Assembly (NCBI GenBank): GCA_903906315.1
Contig: CAIVJW010000156.1
Coordinates: 1 to 64,000 of the forward strand
Length of the DNA stretch: 64,000 nucleotides
Reading direction: 5' to 3'
DNA from: an uncultured delta proteobacterium
Lineage (GTDB): Bacteria; Myxococcota_A; Polyangia; Polyangiales; Polyangiaceae
Shown here: positions 1 to 8,307 of the stretch, piece by piece
Position numbering within the stretch: the stretch's first letter is position 1
How the letters are laid out: the number at the start of each line of letters is the position of its first letter
Notes under the pieces: model-generated
The model's database searches: none
What the model saw: the letters and a program-made list of their open reading frames with translations, nothing else
What the model was told of the DNA's origin: nothing
Program-made: the position numbers and the translations under genes

Positions 1-634
1 CGTGGGTGGCCGGGCCGGGGGCGCGGCGCTCGGGCCCGCTCGTCGCGGTGGGCGGATCGCCGGGGCGCGCGCCGCTCGACGCGCGCCCCGCCGCGAAGGC
101 GACCAGCGCCGCGATCAGGGTGAGCCCCGATACGAGCACGAGGATGCGTGGATCGAGGCCGCGATCGCCGCGAGGGATCTCGGTCGCCTCCGGGGCGACC
201 CCAGGCCAGCCCAGGCTCGGCGGGGCAGGCTCGGCTCGGGGGGCGGGCTCGGTCCCCGCCGGCGTCGTCGGCGGAGCCGCATCGGGATCGGCCACGCGCG
301 GGGGCTCCGCCGGCGCGTCCTCGGCTGGCGCGGCGGCGGCTTCGACCAGCACGTCGTCGCCCGCCGCCTCCGGCCACTCGAGCAGCGGCCGCGCGGCGCG
401 GAGCCGCGTCACGAGCGCGCCGACGTCGCCGGCGCGCTCGTAGCTCCGCACGATCTCGCGCGCGTTCGCGTCCGCGCGCCCCTCGCCGACCGCGACCCCG
501 AGCGTCGCGGCGAGCTCGGCGAGCTCCTGCGCCGAGAACGCCAGCAGCATGCGTCGGCGGAGGTCCGCCGCGTCGGCGGCCGTCGGCCTCGATCCCCCGC
601 CGCTCACCGGCACCGTCGCGTCGCTGTCGGACAC
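1..634 (-). CDS. Death-like/effector-associated domain protein with one TM helix (partial, C-terminus off window)
   Basis: A GTG start (634-632) follows an in-frame stop at 646-644; the frame stays open to the window edge (211 codons). Residues about 24-85 form a small helical domain with the pattern LRRRMLLAF-S-ELAELAATLGV, then an AReIV-Y-ERaGd-LV-RLRAARP-LEW stretch. This pattern is typical of the short effector-associated/Death-like adaptor domains that recruit effectors in bacterial conflict and signalling proteins. An Ala/Pro-rich linker follows, then a hydrophobic segment at about residues 160-180 that looks like a single membrane anchor, then more low-complexity sequence. I infer a cytoplasmic adaptor domain tethered to the membrane. 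The missing C-terminus could carry the sensor or effector. Domain assignment is by pattern only. Confidence 0.6.
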   Translation of the reverse strand, partial: MSDSDATVPVSGGGSRPTAADAADLRRRMLLAFSAQELAELAATLGVAVGEGRADANAREIVRSYERAGDVGALVTRLRAARPLLEWPEAAGDDVLVEAAAAPAEDAPAEPPRVADPDAAPPTTPAGTEPAPRAEPAPPSLGWPGVAPEATEIPRGDRGLDPRILVLVSGLTLIAALVAFAAGRASSGARPGDPPTATSGPERRAPGPATH

Positions 635-639
635 GCGCG

Positions 640-645
640 GAGCTT
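640..645 (-). promoter_or_regulatory. candidate -10 element (TAAGCT)
   Basis: On the minus strand TAAGCT fits TAnnnT and ends 5 nt before the GTG start at 634. No convincing -35 is seen at 16-18 bp. It belongs to a recurring pattern in the window suggesting leaderless or very short leaders. Confidence 0.3.
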
Positions 646-684
646 AGCCCAGCGGAGGGGCGACGGACGAATCCCGGGGTGCGC

Positions 685-2649
685 TCACGCCATGCCGAGA
701 GCGCCCGCGAGCCAGTGCACCGCGAGCGCGACGACGTACGCGAGCGCGTACGTGTATCCCAGCACGAACGCCGCCCACTTGAAGGACCGCGTCTCGCGCC
801 GGATGGCGGCGACCGTGCTCGTGCACTGGCAGGCGATGACGAAGAACGCGAGCAGCGCGAGCCCCGTCCTCGTCGAGTACGCGGGGTGTCCGTCGCCGCC
901 TCGCGCCTCGCGGAGCCGCCGCGAGAGCGGGGCCGGGTCGTCCGCCGCGTTCTCGATGCCGAAGATGACCCCGAGCGTGCCGACCATGAGCTCGCGCGCG
1001 CCGAACGAGCCGATGAGCCCGACGTTGATCCGCCAGTCGAAGCCGAGCGGCCTCGTCACCGGCTCGAGCGCGCGGCCGATGCTGGCCGCCACGCTGCGCT
1101 CGATCGGCGCAGCCGGCTCCGCGGGCGCGTCCGTGATCGAGGTCGCGACGGGCGGCGCGGGGGGCGCCGATCCCGGCGCCGGCAGCGTCAGCAGCGCCCA
1201 CAGCACGACCGACGCCGCGAGGATCGTGGTGCCGACGTCGCGAAAGAAGCGCCAGGCTGCGCGGCCCGCCTTGCGCGCGACCACGCGGCCCTGGGGAGCG
1301 CGGTACGAGGGCATCTCGAGTACGAGCGGCAGCGACCGCCCGCGCGTGGCCGTGCGGCGCAGCACGAGCGACGCCGCGAGGCCGGCGATCATCCCCGCGA
1401 AATACAGGCCGACGAACACGCCCGATCGGAACAGCGCGCTCCGATGGCCGAAGAACGCGCCGAGCAGGAGCGCGTAGGTCGGGATCCGGGCCGAGCAGGT
1501 CATCAGCGGGAGGACCAGGATCGCGGTCAGCCGCTCGCGGGGGTCGCGGATGATGCGGGTCGCGCTGATCGCGGGCACCGCGCAGGCGTGTCCCATCAGC
1601 AGCGGAAAGAACGACCGCCCGCTGAGGCCCAGCAGGCGGAGCAGGCGGTCGACGAGGAACGCGCCGCGCGCGAGGTAGCCCGTCGCCTCGAGCAGCTCGA
1701 GCGCGATCGTGAGCACCACGATCTGCGGCATGAACGCGAGCACGGTGCCCGCCCCGCCGAGGACGCCCGCGGTCAGGAACGACGACAGCATGCCCTCGCC
1801 GATCCACGCCGTGAGCCTCGCGCCGGCCGCGCCCGTGGCCGCGTCGATCACCGCCGTCGCCGGGTCGGAGATCAGGAAGACCGCAGCGAAGATGGCCGTC
1901 GTCAGGGCGAGGAACACCACCGGCCCGATCACCGGGTGCAGGAGCGCCTCGTCGAGCCGCGCCGTGCGCGATCCCCGGCGGTCGGGCCGCGCGGCCGCGC
2001 CCTCCCGGTCGAGCAACGCCTGCGCACCGAGCGTGTCCGGCTCCCAGGCGTCCGGCGGCGCAGGGGGCGCGTCCTCGATCGCCTCCTGGATCGCCCGAAA
2101 GACCTCGACGCGCGACGCCGCTTCGCGCGAGCTCACCGCCACCACGCGCGCGCCGATCGCCGCACGCAGCCCGTCCACGTCGACGCGGTGCCCCGCGCCG
2201 TCGAGCACGTCGCGCTGGGTCACCACGAGCAGCAGCGGCAGCCGGCGCCGCGCCAGATCGCGCGTGAGCCGCAGCCCGAGCGGCAGCTGCGTGCCGTCGA
2301 CGACCTGCGCGATCAGGACGGGCCGCCCCGATCGCTCGGCCTGATCCAGGAACGCGCGCGCGACGCCCTCGTCCGTCGTCGGATCGCTCAGCGCGTCGAG
2401 CGCGTAGAGCCCGGGTAGATCCGCGATCGTCGCCTCGAGGCCGCTCGGGAGCGTGACGCTCGCCTCCAGGATCTCGACCGTCACGCCCGGAAAATTCCCG
2501 ACGTGGGCGTGCTGCCCGGTGAGCCGGTTGAACAGGGACGACTTGCCCGAGTTCGGTCGGCCGATGAGCAGGACGAGCGGCCGCTCGCCGGTCGCTGCGT
2601 CGGGGCCTGGGAGCGCCGGGGTCGCTCGCCCCGAGCAGTGCTCGCTCAC
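685..2649 (-). CDS. feoB: ferrous iron transporter FeoB
   Basis: Inner-membrane Fe(II) uptake protein with a GTPase domain and a polytopic permease (654 aa from GTG). G1 GRPNSGKS is at 30-37, the PGVT switch region near 54-57, and G3 DLPG at 77-80. G4 reads TQRD (144-147) instead of the usual NxxD. The Gate regions are recognisable: GHACAVPAISATR, then PLMTCSARIPTYALLLGA. The C-terminal region has ACQCTSTVAAI-RE where many FeoBs have a Pro-Cys pair. The start is chosen from the GTGA overlap with the feoA stop (2646-2648) and because G1 begins about 30 residues later. It is co-transcribed with feoA and probably repressed by Fur with iron. Confidence 0.95.
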   Translation of the reverse strand: MSEHCSGRATPALPGPDAATGERPLVLLIGRPNSGKSSLFNRLTGQHAHVGNFPGVTVEILEASVTLPSGLEATIADLPGLYALDALSDPTTDEGVARAFLDQAERSGRPVLIAQVVDGTQLPLGLRLTRDLARRRLPLLLVVTQRDVLDGAGHRVDVDGLRAAIGARVVAVSSREAASRVEVFRAIQEAIEDAPPAPPDAWEPDTLGAQALLDREGAAARPDRRGSRTARLDEALLHPVIGPVVFLALTTAIFAAVFLISDPATAVIDAATGAAGARLTAWIGEGMLSSFLTAGVLGGAGTVLAFMPQIVVLTIALELLEATGYLARGAFLVDRLLRLLGLSGRSFFPLLMGHACAVPAISATRIIRDPRERLTAILVLPLMTCSARIPTYALLLGAFFGHRSALFRSGVFVGLYFAGMIAGLAASLVLRRTATRGRSLPLVLEMPSYRAPQGRVVARKAGRAAWRFFRDVGTTILAASVVLWALLTLPAPGSAPPAPPVATSITDAPAEPAAPIERSVAASIGRALEPVTRPLGFDWRINVGLIGSFGARELMVGTLGVIFGIENAADDPAPLSRRLREARGGDGHPAYSTRTGLALLAFFVIACQCTSTVAAIRRETRSFKWAAFVLGYTYALAYVVALAVHWLAGALGMA

Positions 2650-2999
2650 GCGGCGCCCTTCTTCTCCTCGCCCGCCGCGCTCGCCTCGACCCGGATGCAA
2701 CGGGCGAGCGCGCGATCGACCGCGAACTCCCCGCCCGTGTGCGTTCGCAGGTGGATCGGCCCGCCGAAGGCGGCGCGCCGGAGCACCTCGACCCGGTCGC
2801 CGCGGCCGATCCCGATGGCCTCGAGCCAGCCCGCGAGATCCGCGTCGAGCGCGACGTCCACGACCGCCCCGACCGTGCCCGGCTGGAGCTGCGCGAGCGA
2901 CGTCGTCTCGGCGCGCGTGATCTGCGAGGGAGCCGCCTCCGCGCGAGCCGGACGCGCGAGATCCCAATCGAGGAGGGGTGCGGAGGCGCTCACGGTCAC
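2646..2999 (-). CDS. feoA: FeoA-type SH3-like iron transport accessory protein
   Basis: A 117-aa protein directly upstream of feoB, with its TGA overlapping the feoB GTG. Residues about 33-108 have the FeoA SH3-like pattern: SLAQLQPG-VGAVVDV at the start, a central LEAIGIGRGDRVEVLRRA, and a GG-F-VDRALA-CIRVE ending. FeoA acts in the cytoplasm on FeoB. An N-terminal extension of about 30 residues precedes the domain. The promoter region between 3000 and 3191 is shared with a divergent ATPase gene and holds a Fur-box-like palindrome 20 bp from the start. Confidence 0.9.
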   Translation of the reverse strand: MTVSASAPLLDWDLARPARAEAAPSQITRAETTSLAQLQPGTVGAVVDVALDADLAGWLEAIGIGRGDRVEVLRRAAFGGPIHLRTHTGGEFAVDRALARCIRVEASAAGEEKKGAA

Positions 3000-3018
3000 C
3001 GAGGGAAGGTAGCGTTAC

Positions 3019-3033
3019 TGAAAATCACTTTCA
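3019..3033. promoter_or_regulatory. Fur-box-like 7-1-7 palindrome
   Basis: TGAAAATCACTTTCA is an inverted repeat of two 7-mers around one base, with one mismatched pair. It agrees at 12 of 15 positions with the TGATAATnATTATCA Fur consensus (counting the central base). It lies 20 bp upstream of feoA, so Fur control of feoAB fits both the sequence and the family. It is notably AT-rich for this genome. Confidence 0.65.
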
Positions 3034-3191
3034 AGATCCTGCGCCACGATTTTCCTTCCGAGGGCCGCCCGCCGAGCGGGCCTCGGAGCTCTCGGCCCCA
3101 AAGACTTCTCGCTTTTTCGCACATGCACTATCCCCGTCCGGGCGCGCGGACGCCGCCGACGGGCTGGGCGTCGCGGCGCGGACGGAGCCGT

Positions 3192-5885
3192 ATGTTCGAC
3201 GACAGGAACACGTGGGGACTGGTGCGCGACGCGCGGGCGCCGCTGATCGGACGGGATGCCGATCTCGGCGCGCTCGAGATCGCGCTCGGCGCGGTCGAGC
3301 GGGAGGGCGAGCCGCGCGTGGTCCTCCTCCTCGGGCCCGCGGGCATCGGCAAGACCCGGCTCGTCTCCGACCTCATCGTCAAGCACCGCGTGCTCGGCAA
3401 GCGCCTCACGCCGCGGATCTACCGCGGCAGCGCCCGCGAGAGCGGCACCGCGTTCGGCGTGTTCGGTCGGCTCCTGCGCGCCCGCTTCGGCCTGCTCGAG
3501 GGCATGGACCCCGTCGTCGCCAAGGACCAGCTGCGCGCGCAGGTCGCGGGGGTCATGGGCGACGGCAAGGTCGGCGACGTCGCCTACTTCCTCGGCCAGT
3601 TCCTCGGGCTGCCTCTCGACGAGAGCCCGCTGACCCGCGCGGTCGGCGACGACCCGCAGCAGGCCGAGCACCTGCGCCGCGTGGTGCTCAAAGCCTTCTT
3701 CGAGGCCGACGCGCAGAACAGCCCGATCTGCCTCGTATTCGAGGACCTGCACGCGGCCGGCGACGACGCGCTGGGCCTGCTCCGGTACCTCGTCGAGTAC
3801 CTCCACGGCCCGATCCTCGTGCTCTGCCTCGCGCGGCCCGAGCTGCTCACGGCGCACGAGGACTGGGAGCGCGCGGGCGAGGGGCGGCTCACCCGCGTCG
3901 AGCTAGGACCGCTCAAGGACCAGGACGCCGTTCGCATGATGGAGCACCTGCTCGCGCCCTGCGCCCGCCCCGGCGAGGCGATCCCGCAGCAGCTCATCGA
4001 CGCGGCGTGCACCTTCGCCGGCGGCAACCCGCTGCTGCTCGAGCAGATGGTCCGCATCTACCACGACACGGGCGTCCTCGAGGAGGAGGCCGAGCTCGAG
4101 CAGGCGCCGCGCTGGCGCGTCGACCTCGAGAAGCTCGCGTCGGTCGAGCTGCCGGTCACCATCGAGGACGCGGTCAACCAGCGCATCGCGGCGCTCGAGC
4201 CCCACGAGCGCGCGCTGCTCGAGCAGGGCGCGGCGATGGGCAGCGTGTTCTGGTCGGGCGCCTTCGTGCCGCTCGCGCGCAGCGGTCGCGAGGCGCCGGA
4301 CCTCTGGGCGGTCGCCGCCGATGCGGACGCGAAGGTCGCCGAGGCCTCGCTCGCCGAGCTCGTCGATCGCGACTACCTGCTGCGCCTGCCCGACTCCACG
4401 TTCCCGGGATCCGAGGAGTACATCTTCAAGCACAACAAGGAGCGGGAGGCGATCCGCAAGCGCACGCTCCCCTCCGTCGCGAAGCGGCACCACCGGGTGA
4501 TCGCCGACTGGCTCGACCACCAGCCCAGCCTCCGCGAGAACGAGGAGTACGTCGCGATGCTGGCCGAGCACCGCGAGAAGGCGGGCGACCTCGGGCGCGC
4601 GGGGATCGCCTACCTCGAGGCCGGCACCGTGGCGCGGCGGCACTACGCGAGCTCCAAGGCGTGCGACTACTACGCGAGGGGGCTCGCGCTGCTCGGCGAC
4701 TCGCACGCGGGGCGCCGCATCGACGCGCTGCACGACCACGGCGACGTGCTGCAGCTCCTCGGTCGCGTTGACGACGCGCTCGCCGCGTTCCGCGAGATGC
4801 TGACGCTCGCCTATCAGCTCGACCTTCGATCGAAGGGCGGCGCCGCGCACAACCGCATCGGGCGGCTGTATCGCGACACCGGCGCGCTCGACGACTCGGC
4901 GAAGCACCTCGAGACGGCGCTCGCCCTCTTCGAGTCCGCCGCCGACGAGCGCGGCATCGCTTCGAGCATCGACGACCTGGGCAAGCTGCGCTGGCTCAAG
5001 GGCGAGTACGACCTCGCGCTCGCCGGGCTGCGCGACGGCCTCGCGCGCAGGCGCAAGATCGGCGACCGCCGGTCGATCGCGCTGTCGCTGAACAACCTCG
5101 GCCTGGTGCTCGAGGACTCCGGCGAGTTCAAGCAGGCGCTCGAGGCGTTCGAGCAGGCGCTCTCGATCCGGCAGGAGATCGGCGACCTGGTCGGCGTCGT
5201 CGTGACGCTCAACAACATCGGCACGGTCGCCCAGGATCAGCGCGACTTCGTGCGCGCGGCCAGCCTCTTCGAGGAGGCGCTCGAGGTGGCCAAGCAGATC
5301 GGCGATCGCAACCGCATCGCGCTGCTCCTCACGAACATGGGCGAGTGCCTGTATCGCAGCGGGACGCCCGGGCGCGCGATCGAGCTCCTGAAGGAGGCCG
5401 AGGGCCTCTGCGACGAGCTCGGCGACAAGCTCGGCCTCGCCGAGGCGCTGCGCGGGCTCGGCAAGGCGTACCTGCTCCAGAACGACCTCGCGAAGGCCCG
5501 CGAGCACATCGGTCGCGCAGTGGACCTCTTCGCCTCGCTGCGCAGCAAGGTGCACCTCGGCATCGCCCTGCGGACGCTCGGGGAGATCACGGCCGCCGGC
5601 GGCTGGGGCGCGGCGCACACGAAGAGCGCGCGCGAGTACTTCGCGCGAAGCGCCGGCATCTTCGAGCAAACCGGCAACGAGGTGGAGCTCGCGCGCACCT
5701 TCAAGGTGTTCGCGCGCTTCCTCCGCACCGAGCGCGAGTTCGCTGCGGACGACGCCTCGCAGCGGGAGGCCGAGCGCATGGAAGCGCGCGCCGATGCGGT
5801 GTTCGGCCGCTTGCGCATCTCGTCGATCGGCCTCGCCACGTCGCCGCTCTACGGGCGGGATCGCTCGGCCTCGAGGCCCGAGTGA
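3192..5885 (+). CDS. AAA_16-type P-loop ATPase with C-terminal TPR array
   Basis: An 897-aa putative signalling ATPase. An LIGRDADL box (about 18-25) and Walker A GPAGIGKT (48-55) are followed by a Walker B-like LVFEDLH near 180, the signature of AAA_16/STAND-like predicted ATPases. A winged-helix/linker region leads into at least eight TPR-like repeats from about 460 to 860, with the recurrent pattern N-LG-vledsGef-qALeaFeqAL. No kinase, cyclase or DNA-binding domain is visible; related proteins in myxobacteria often carry an N-terminal kinase. The start at 3192 sits just before the conserved box; an in-frame ATG at 3123 would add 23 residues. It is divergent from feoAB and convergent with the next gene. 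Function is unknown. Confidence 0.85.
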   Translation: MFDDRNTWGLVRDARAPLIGRDADLGALEIALGAVEREGEPRVVLLLGPAGIGKTRLVSDLIVKHRVLGKRLTPRIYRGSARESGTAFGVFGRLLRARFGLLEGMDPVVAKDQLRAQVAGVMGDGKVGDVAYFLGQFLGLPLDESPLTRAVGDDPQQAEHLRRVVLKAFFEADAQNSPICLVFEDLHAAGDDALGLLRYLVEYLHGPILVLCLARPELLTAHEDWERAGEGRLTRVELGPLKDQDAVRMMEHLLAPCARPGEAIPQQLIDAACTFAGGNPLLLEQMVRIYHDTGVLEEEAELEQAPRWRVDLEKLASVELPVTIEDAVNQRIAALEPHERALLEQGAAMGSVFWSGAFVPLARSGREAPDLWAVAADADAKVAEASLAELVDRDYLLRLPDSTFPGSEEYIFKHNKEREAIRKRTLPSVAKRHHRVIADWLDHQPSLRENEEYVAMLAEHREKAGDLGRAGIAYLEAGTVARRHYASSKACDYYARGLALLGDSHAGRRIDALHDHGDVLQLLGRVDDALAAFREMLTLAYQLDLRSKGGAAHNRIGRLYRDTGALDDSAKHLETALALFESAADERGIASSIDDLGKLRWLKGEYDLALAGLRDGLARRRKIGDRRSIALSLNNLGLVLEDSGEFKQALEAFEQALSIRQEIGDLVGVVVTLNNIGTVAQDQRDFVRAASLFEEALEVAKQIGDRNRIALLLTNMGECLYRSGTPGRAIELLKEAEGLCDELGDKLGLAEALRGLGKAYLLQNDLAKAREHIGRAVDLFASLRSKVHLGIALRTLGEITAAGGWGAAHTKSAREYFARSAGIFEQTGNEVELARTFKVFARFLRTEREFAADDASQREAERMEARADAVFGRLRISSIGLATSPLYGRDRSASRPE

Positions 5886-5889
5886 CGCG

Positions 5890-5918
5890 CGCGGGCCCGC
5901 CCACGGAGGCGGCCCGCG
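5890..5918. terminator. GC hairpin between convergent genes
   Basis: CGCGGGCC (5890-5897) pairs perfectly with GGCCCGCG (5911-5918) across a 13-nt loop. It fills the 45-bp gap between the ends of two convergent genes, so it can serve both strands. No U-tract follows. Confidence 0.45.
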
Positions 5919-5930
5919 TCCGTCGCGCGC

Positions 5931-6713
5931 TCAGCGCACGACCCGGAAGCCGCCTTCCACGTGGCTCAGGGTGAGGCCGAGGGCGAACCGCTTGCCGCCG
6001 CCGGACGCGCGGAGCGGAGGGCCGCCGGCCGCGTCGACCACGCGCACGAGGCGACCGTCGTCGCTCGGCACGAGGCGCAGGCGCGTGGGGTCGAGCGGGG
6101 CGACGCGGTAGTCGGGCGCGCCGAAGTATTGCGCGTAGTGGGCCCGCTGGTCGGCCCGCAGCTCGTCCGCGGGCACGTCGAGCGCCCGACCGAGCTCGGT
6201 CATCTTGACCTCGGTGATCGCGTCGATCGCGCCCGCGTCGCGCGCGGCGAGCGCGCGGTGGACGTCGAGGACCAGCGCGATCGCGTCGCCCTCGTCGCCG
6301 GGCCCGAACGGCCGCGCGTCTTGCCACGCCCACCGCCCGTGCGCCGCGGCCGGCGTGAAGGCGAGCCTCGCGACCGGCGCGCTCCCTCGATCGGGCAGCG
6401 GGTGATCGCCCTCGTCGAACGCGAAGCCCGCGAGCGGCTCGTCCGGACCGGCGACGCCCCACTCGGTCGAGAACACGCGCAGCGAGAACGCCTTGGCGGG
6501 CGGCGGCGGCGCGGGCGAGCCCTCCGGTGGTGGCGGCGGGCCGAGGACCACGTCGAGCGTGTTCTCGCCCTCGACGACGTACGGGTCGAGCTTCGTCTGC
6601 AGGAAGCGCGGACCGCCGCCGAGCTCCTCGAACACGGTGGCGCCGTTGAGGCGGAGCTCGGCCACGAGGCCCTCACTCTTCACCTCGATCACGAAGATCG
6701 TCGTCGAGCCCAT
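5931..6713 (-). CDS. protein of unknown function, second gene of a coupled pair
   Basis: A 260-aa protein with no signal peptide; I do not recognise a family. The N-terminal 60 residues look like a beta-sandwich unit (TTIFVIEVKSEGLVAELRLN, then VVEGENTLDVVLGPPPP). A Pro-rich linker follows, then a second part with VHRALAARDAGAIDAI and a Tyr/Phe-rich stretch near HYAQYFGAPDY that resembles the small accumulated-repeat folds of SnoaL/NTF2-like proteins, though this is only suggestive. The ATG overlaps the upstream stop by one base (TGATG), so the two genes are translationally coupled and their products probably work together. Confidence 0.65.
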   Translation of the reverse strand: MGSTTIFVIEVKSEGLVAELRLNGATVFEELGGGPRFLQTKLDPYVVEGENTLDVVLGPPPPPEGSPAPPPPAKAFSLRVFSTEWGVAGPDEPLAGFAFDEGDHPLPDRGSAPVARLAFTPAAAHGRWAWQDARPFGPGDEGDAIALVLDVHRALAARDAGAIDAITEVKMTELGRALDVPADELRADQRAHYAQYFGAPDYRVAPLDPTRLRLVPSDDGRLVRVVDAAGGPPLRASGGGKRFALGLTLSHVEGGFRVVR

Positions 6714-8119
6714 CAGCCTGCGTGCTCCTCGAGCACCGAGAACGGTCGCTTCTCCCAGAGGAGGCGCTCGTCCACGATGCAGAACTCGTTCTCGATCTCG
6801 ATCCAGCCCCACGCGGCCGATGCGGTGACGGTGCCCTTGATGCCGTCCCACTTGAGCTCCAGCAGGAGCGTGGGCTTCTCGTCGGCGTAGTCGGGCGCGG
6901 CCTTGATGCTGAAGCCCGATTTGGCCGCGACCTCGATCGACAGCACCTTCTTGCTCATCAGCTTCAGCTCGGCGCCGACCTTGCCGTAGACGTAGCCGCC
7001 GGCCTCGCCGAAGGCCTTCGCCTTCTCCGGGGTCACGCGCGCCCACTTGGCGTTCACGTTGATGCCGCCCGAGAACTCGACGAAGAACCCGGCCTCGCTC
7101 GCGGCCAGGTCCTTCATGAACTGGGGGAGCCCGGCGAGCGGGCCGAAGGGCACGCGGATCTTCGCGGCGATGAGCGGGTTGAAGCCGATCGCGGCCTCCC
7201 ATTTGTAGTACGCGCGGTGGTCGGCGCCCCACTCGCTCCAGCCCGCCGACACGCTGGCCTTGCCCTTGAGCACCTCGAACTTGGGGCTCTTGAGCACGCT
7301 GCCGAGCACCTTGTCGATGAACCAGTCGATGCGCTCCTTCAGCGCGCCCCACTTCTCGCCGTCGAGCGTGACCGTGAGCCGGTCGCTCGGGTAGCTCTTC
7401 ACGACGTACGACTTCCCCTGGCCGGTGCAGCCGTGGGCGGACACGTTGTACGTCTTGGGCGCGACGCCCGAGAGCCATCGCAGCATGAGCGTCCCGGTCG
7501 GCGATCCGACGAACCAGGGCATCGCCTTCAAGCTCGTCTTCGGCTTCTTCTCGGTCTGGGTGAAGAAGCCCGTCACGCTCCACTCGGGGTGGTGGTCGCA
7601 GCCGCCCTTCCACTTGCCCTCGAGCGTGATCGCGTCGCCGCTCTCGGCGGGCACGACCTCGAGGACGCCGTCCTTGCTCGGGCGGCGCGGCGCGGTCGCG
7701 TGGCTGCAGTGGACGTCGGCGTGCACGAGCTCGCAGACCGGCACGGGCTCCTCGCGCGGGCGCTCGGGCTCCTTCTGCACCGGGGCCTTGCCGGGGCGGC
7801 TCGCGCCGGGGCCGATCGCGACGGGGATGGTGAGCGCGACGAGCTCGCCCTGGTCGAACGCCCCGTGCAGCCGCGTCGCGACGAGCGCGTCGTGCTCGCG
7901 CGAGGGCCGGTAGAGCGCGGCGCCGAACGTCTCGGCGTAGAGGTCGAGGACGGTCTCGCGCTGGTACGGGTCGCAGAGCAGCTCCGCGATCGTCGTACGC
8001 GCGAACACGCGCCCGATCGCGCGCGCCGGTTCGTCCTTCGTGAGGTCTCGCCGGTGCACCACGAGGACGTCCTCGAAGCTCGACCGGAAGCGGAAGCTCC
8101 TGCGTTGCTGGGAGTTCAT
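6713..8119 (-). CDS. large protein of unknown function, first gene of a coupled pair
   Basis: A 468-aa protein without signal peptide or clear TM segments. Residues 1-100 are mixed alpha/beta (FEDVLVVHRRDL, YAETFGAALYRPSREHDALV). A Pro/Glu-rich linker leads to HADVHCSHAT and a GKWKGGCDHH motif with several Cys/His residues. The rest (about 170-460) is rich in alternating aromatic strands ending in TLLLELKWDGIKGTV-ASAAWGWIEIENEF, suggesting a long beta-structure. The composition recalls proteins encoded near type VI spike genes in myxobacteria, but no VgrG, PAAR or toxin motif is present here, so I assign no role. It starts at an ATG 188 bp from the divergent gene at 8308. Confidence 0.65.
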   Translation of the reverse strand: MNSQQRRSFRFRSSFEDVLVVHRRDLTKDEPARAIGRVFARTTIAELLCDPYQRETVLDLYAETFGAALYRPSREHDALVATRLHGAFDQGELVALTIPVAIGPGASRPGKAPVQKEPERPREEPVPVCELVHADVHCSHATAPRRPSKDGVLEVVPAESGDAITLEGKWKGGCDHHPEWSVTGFFTQTEKKPKTSLKAMPWFVGSPTGTLMLRWLSGVAPKTYNVSAHGCTGQGKSYVVKSYPSDRLTVTLDGEKWGALKERIDWFIDKVLGSVLKSPKFEVLKGKASVSAGWSEWGADHRAYYKWEAAIGFNPLIAAKIRVPFGPLAGLPQFMKDLAASEAGFFVEFSGGINVNAKWARVTPEKAKAFGEAGGYVYGKVGAELKLMSKKVLSIEVAAKSGFSIKAAPDYADEKPTLLLELKWDGIKGTVTASAAWGWIEIENEFCIVDERLLWEKRPFSVLEEHAG

Positions 8120-8307
8120 GGGCGCACGTACCCCGCGGAAGAGCGGCGATTTCAGCTAATCCGAAACGGCGCGGCCGGTCAACCGGGGCGGGTCGGCGCG
8201 TCCGCACCGCGCGCGGCGTGCGGTCCGTTCGTGATCGCGAGGTCCTCGGGCGCCGTGAGCTTCGGCGCCTCGTGCGTTCGGGAGAGGCGTGTGCCACACG
8301 TTGCCCC

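Noticed and set aside
148-2418. Long plus-strand open frame of Arg/Ala-rich sequence across feoB
   Set aside because: It mirrors feoB codons; the minus strand has complete FeoB motifs. Composition is a by-product of high GC third positions.
6713-8119. Type VI secretion effector assignment for the 468-aa protein
   Set aside because: Only a vague resemblance in composition; no VgrG, PAAR, Rhs or toxin motif in the window.
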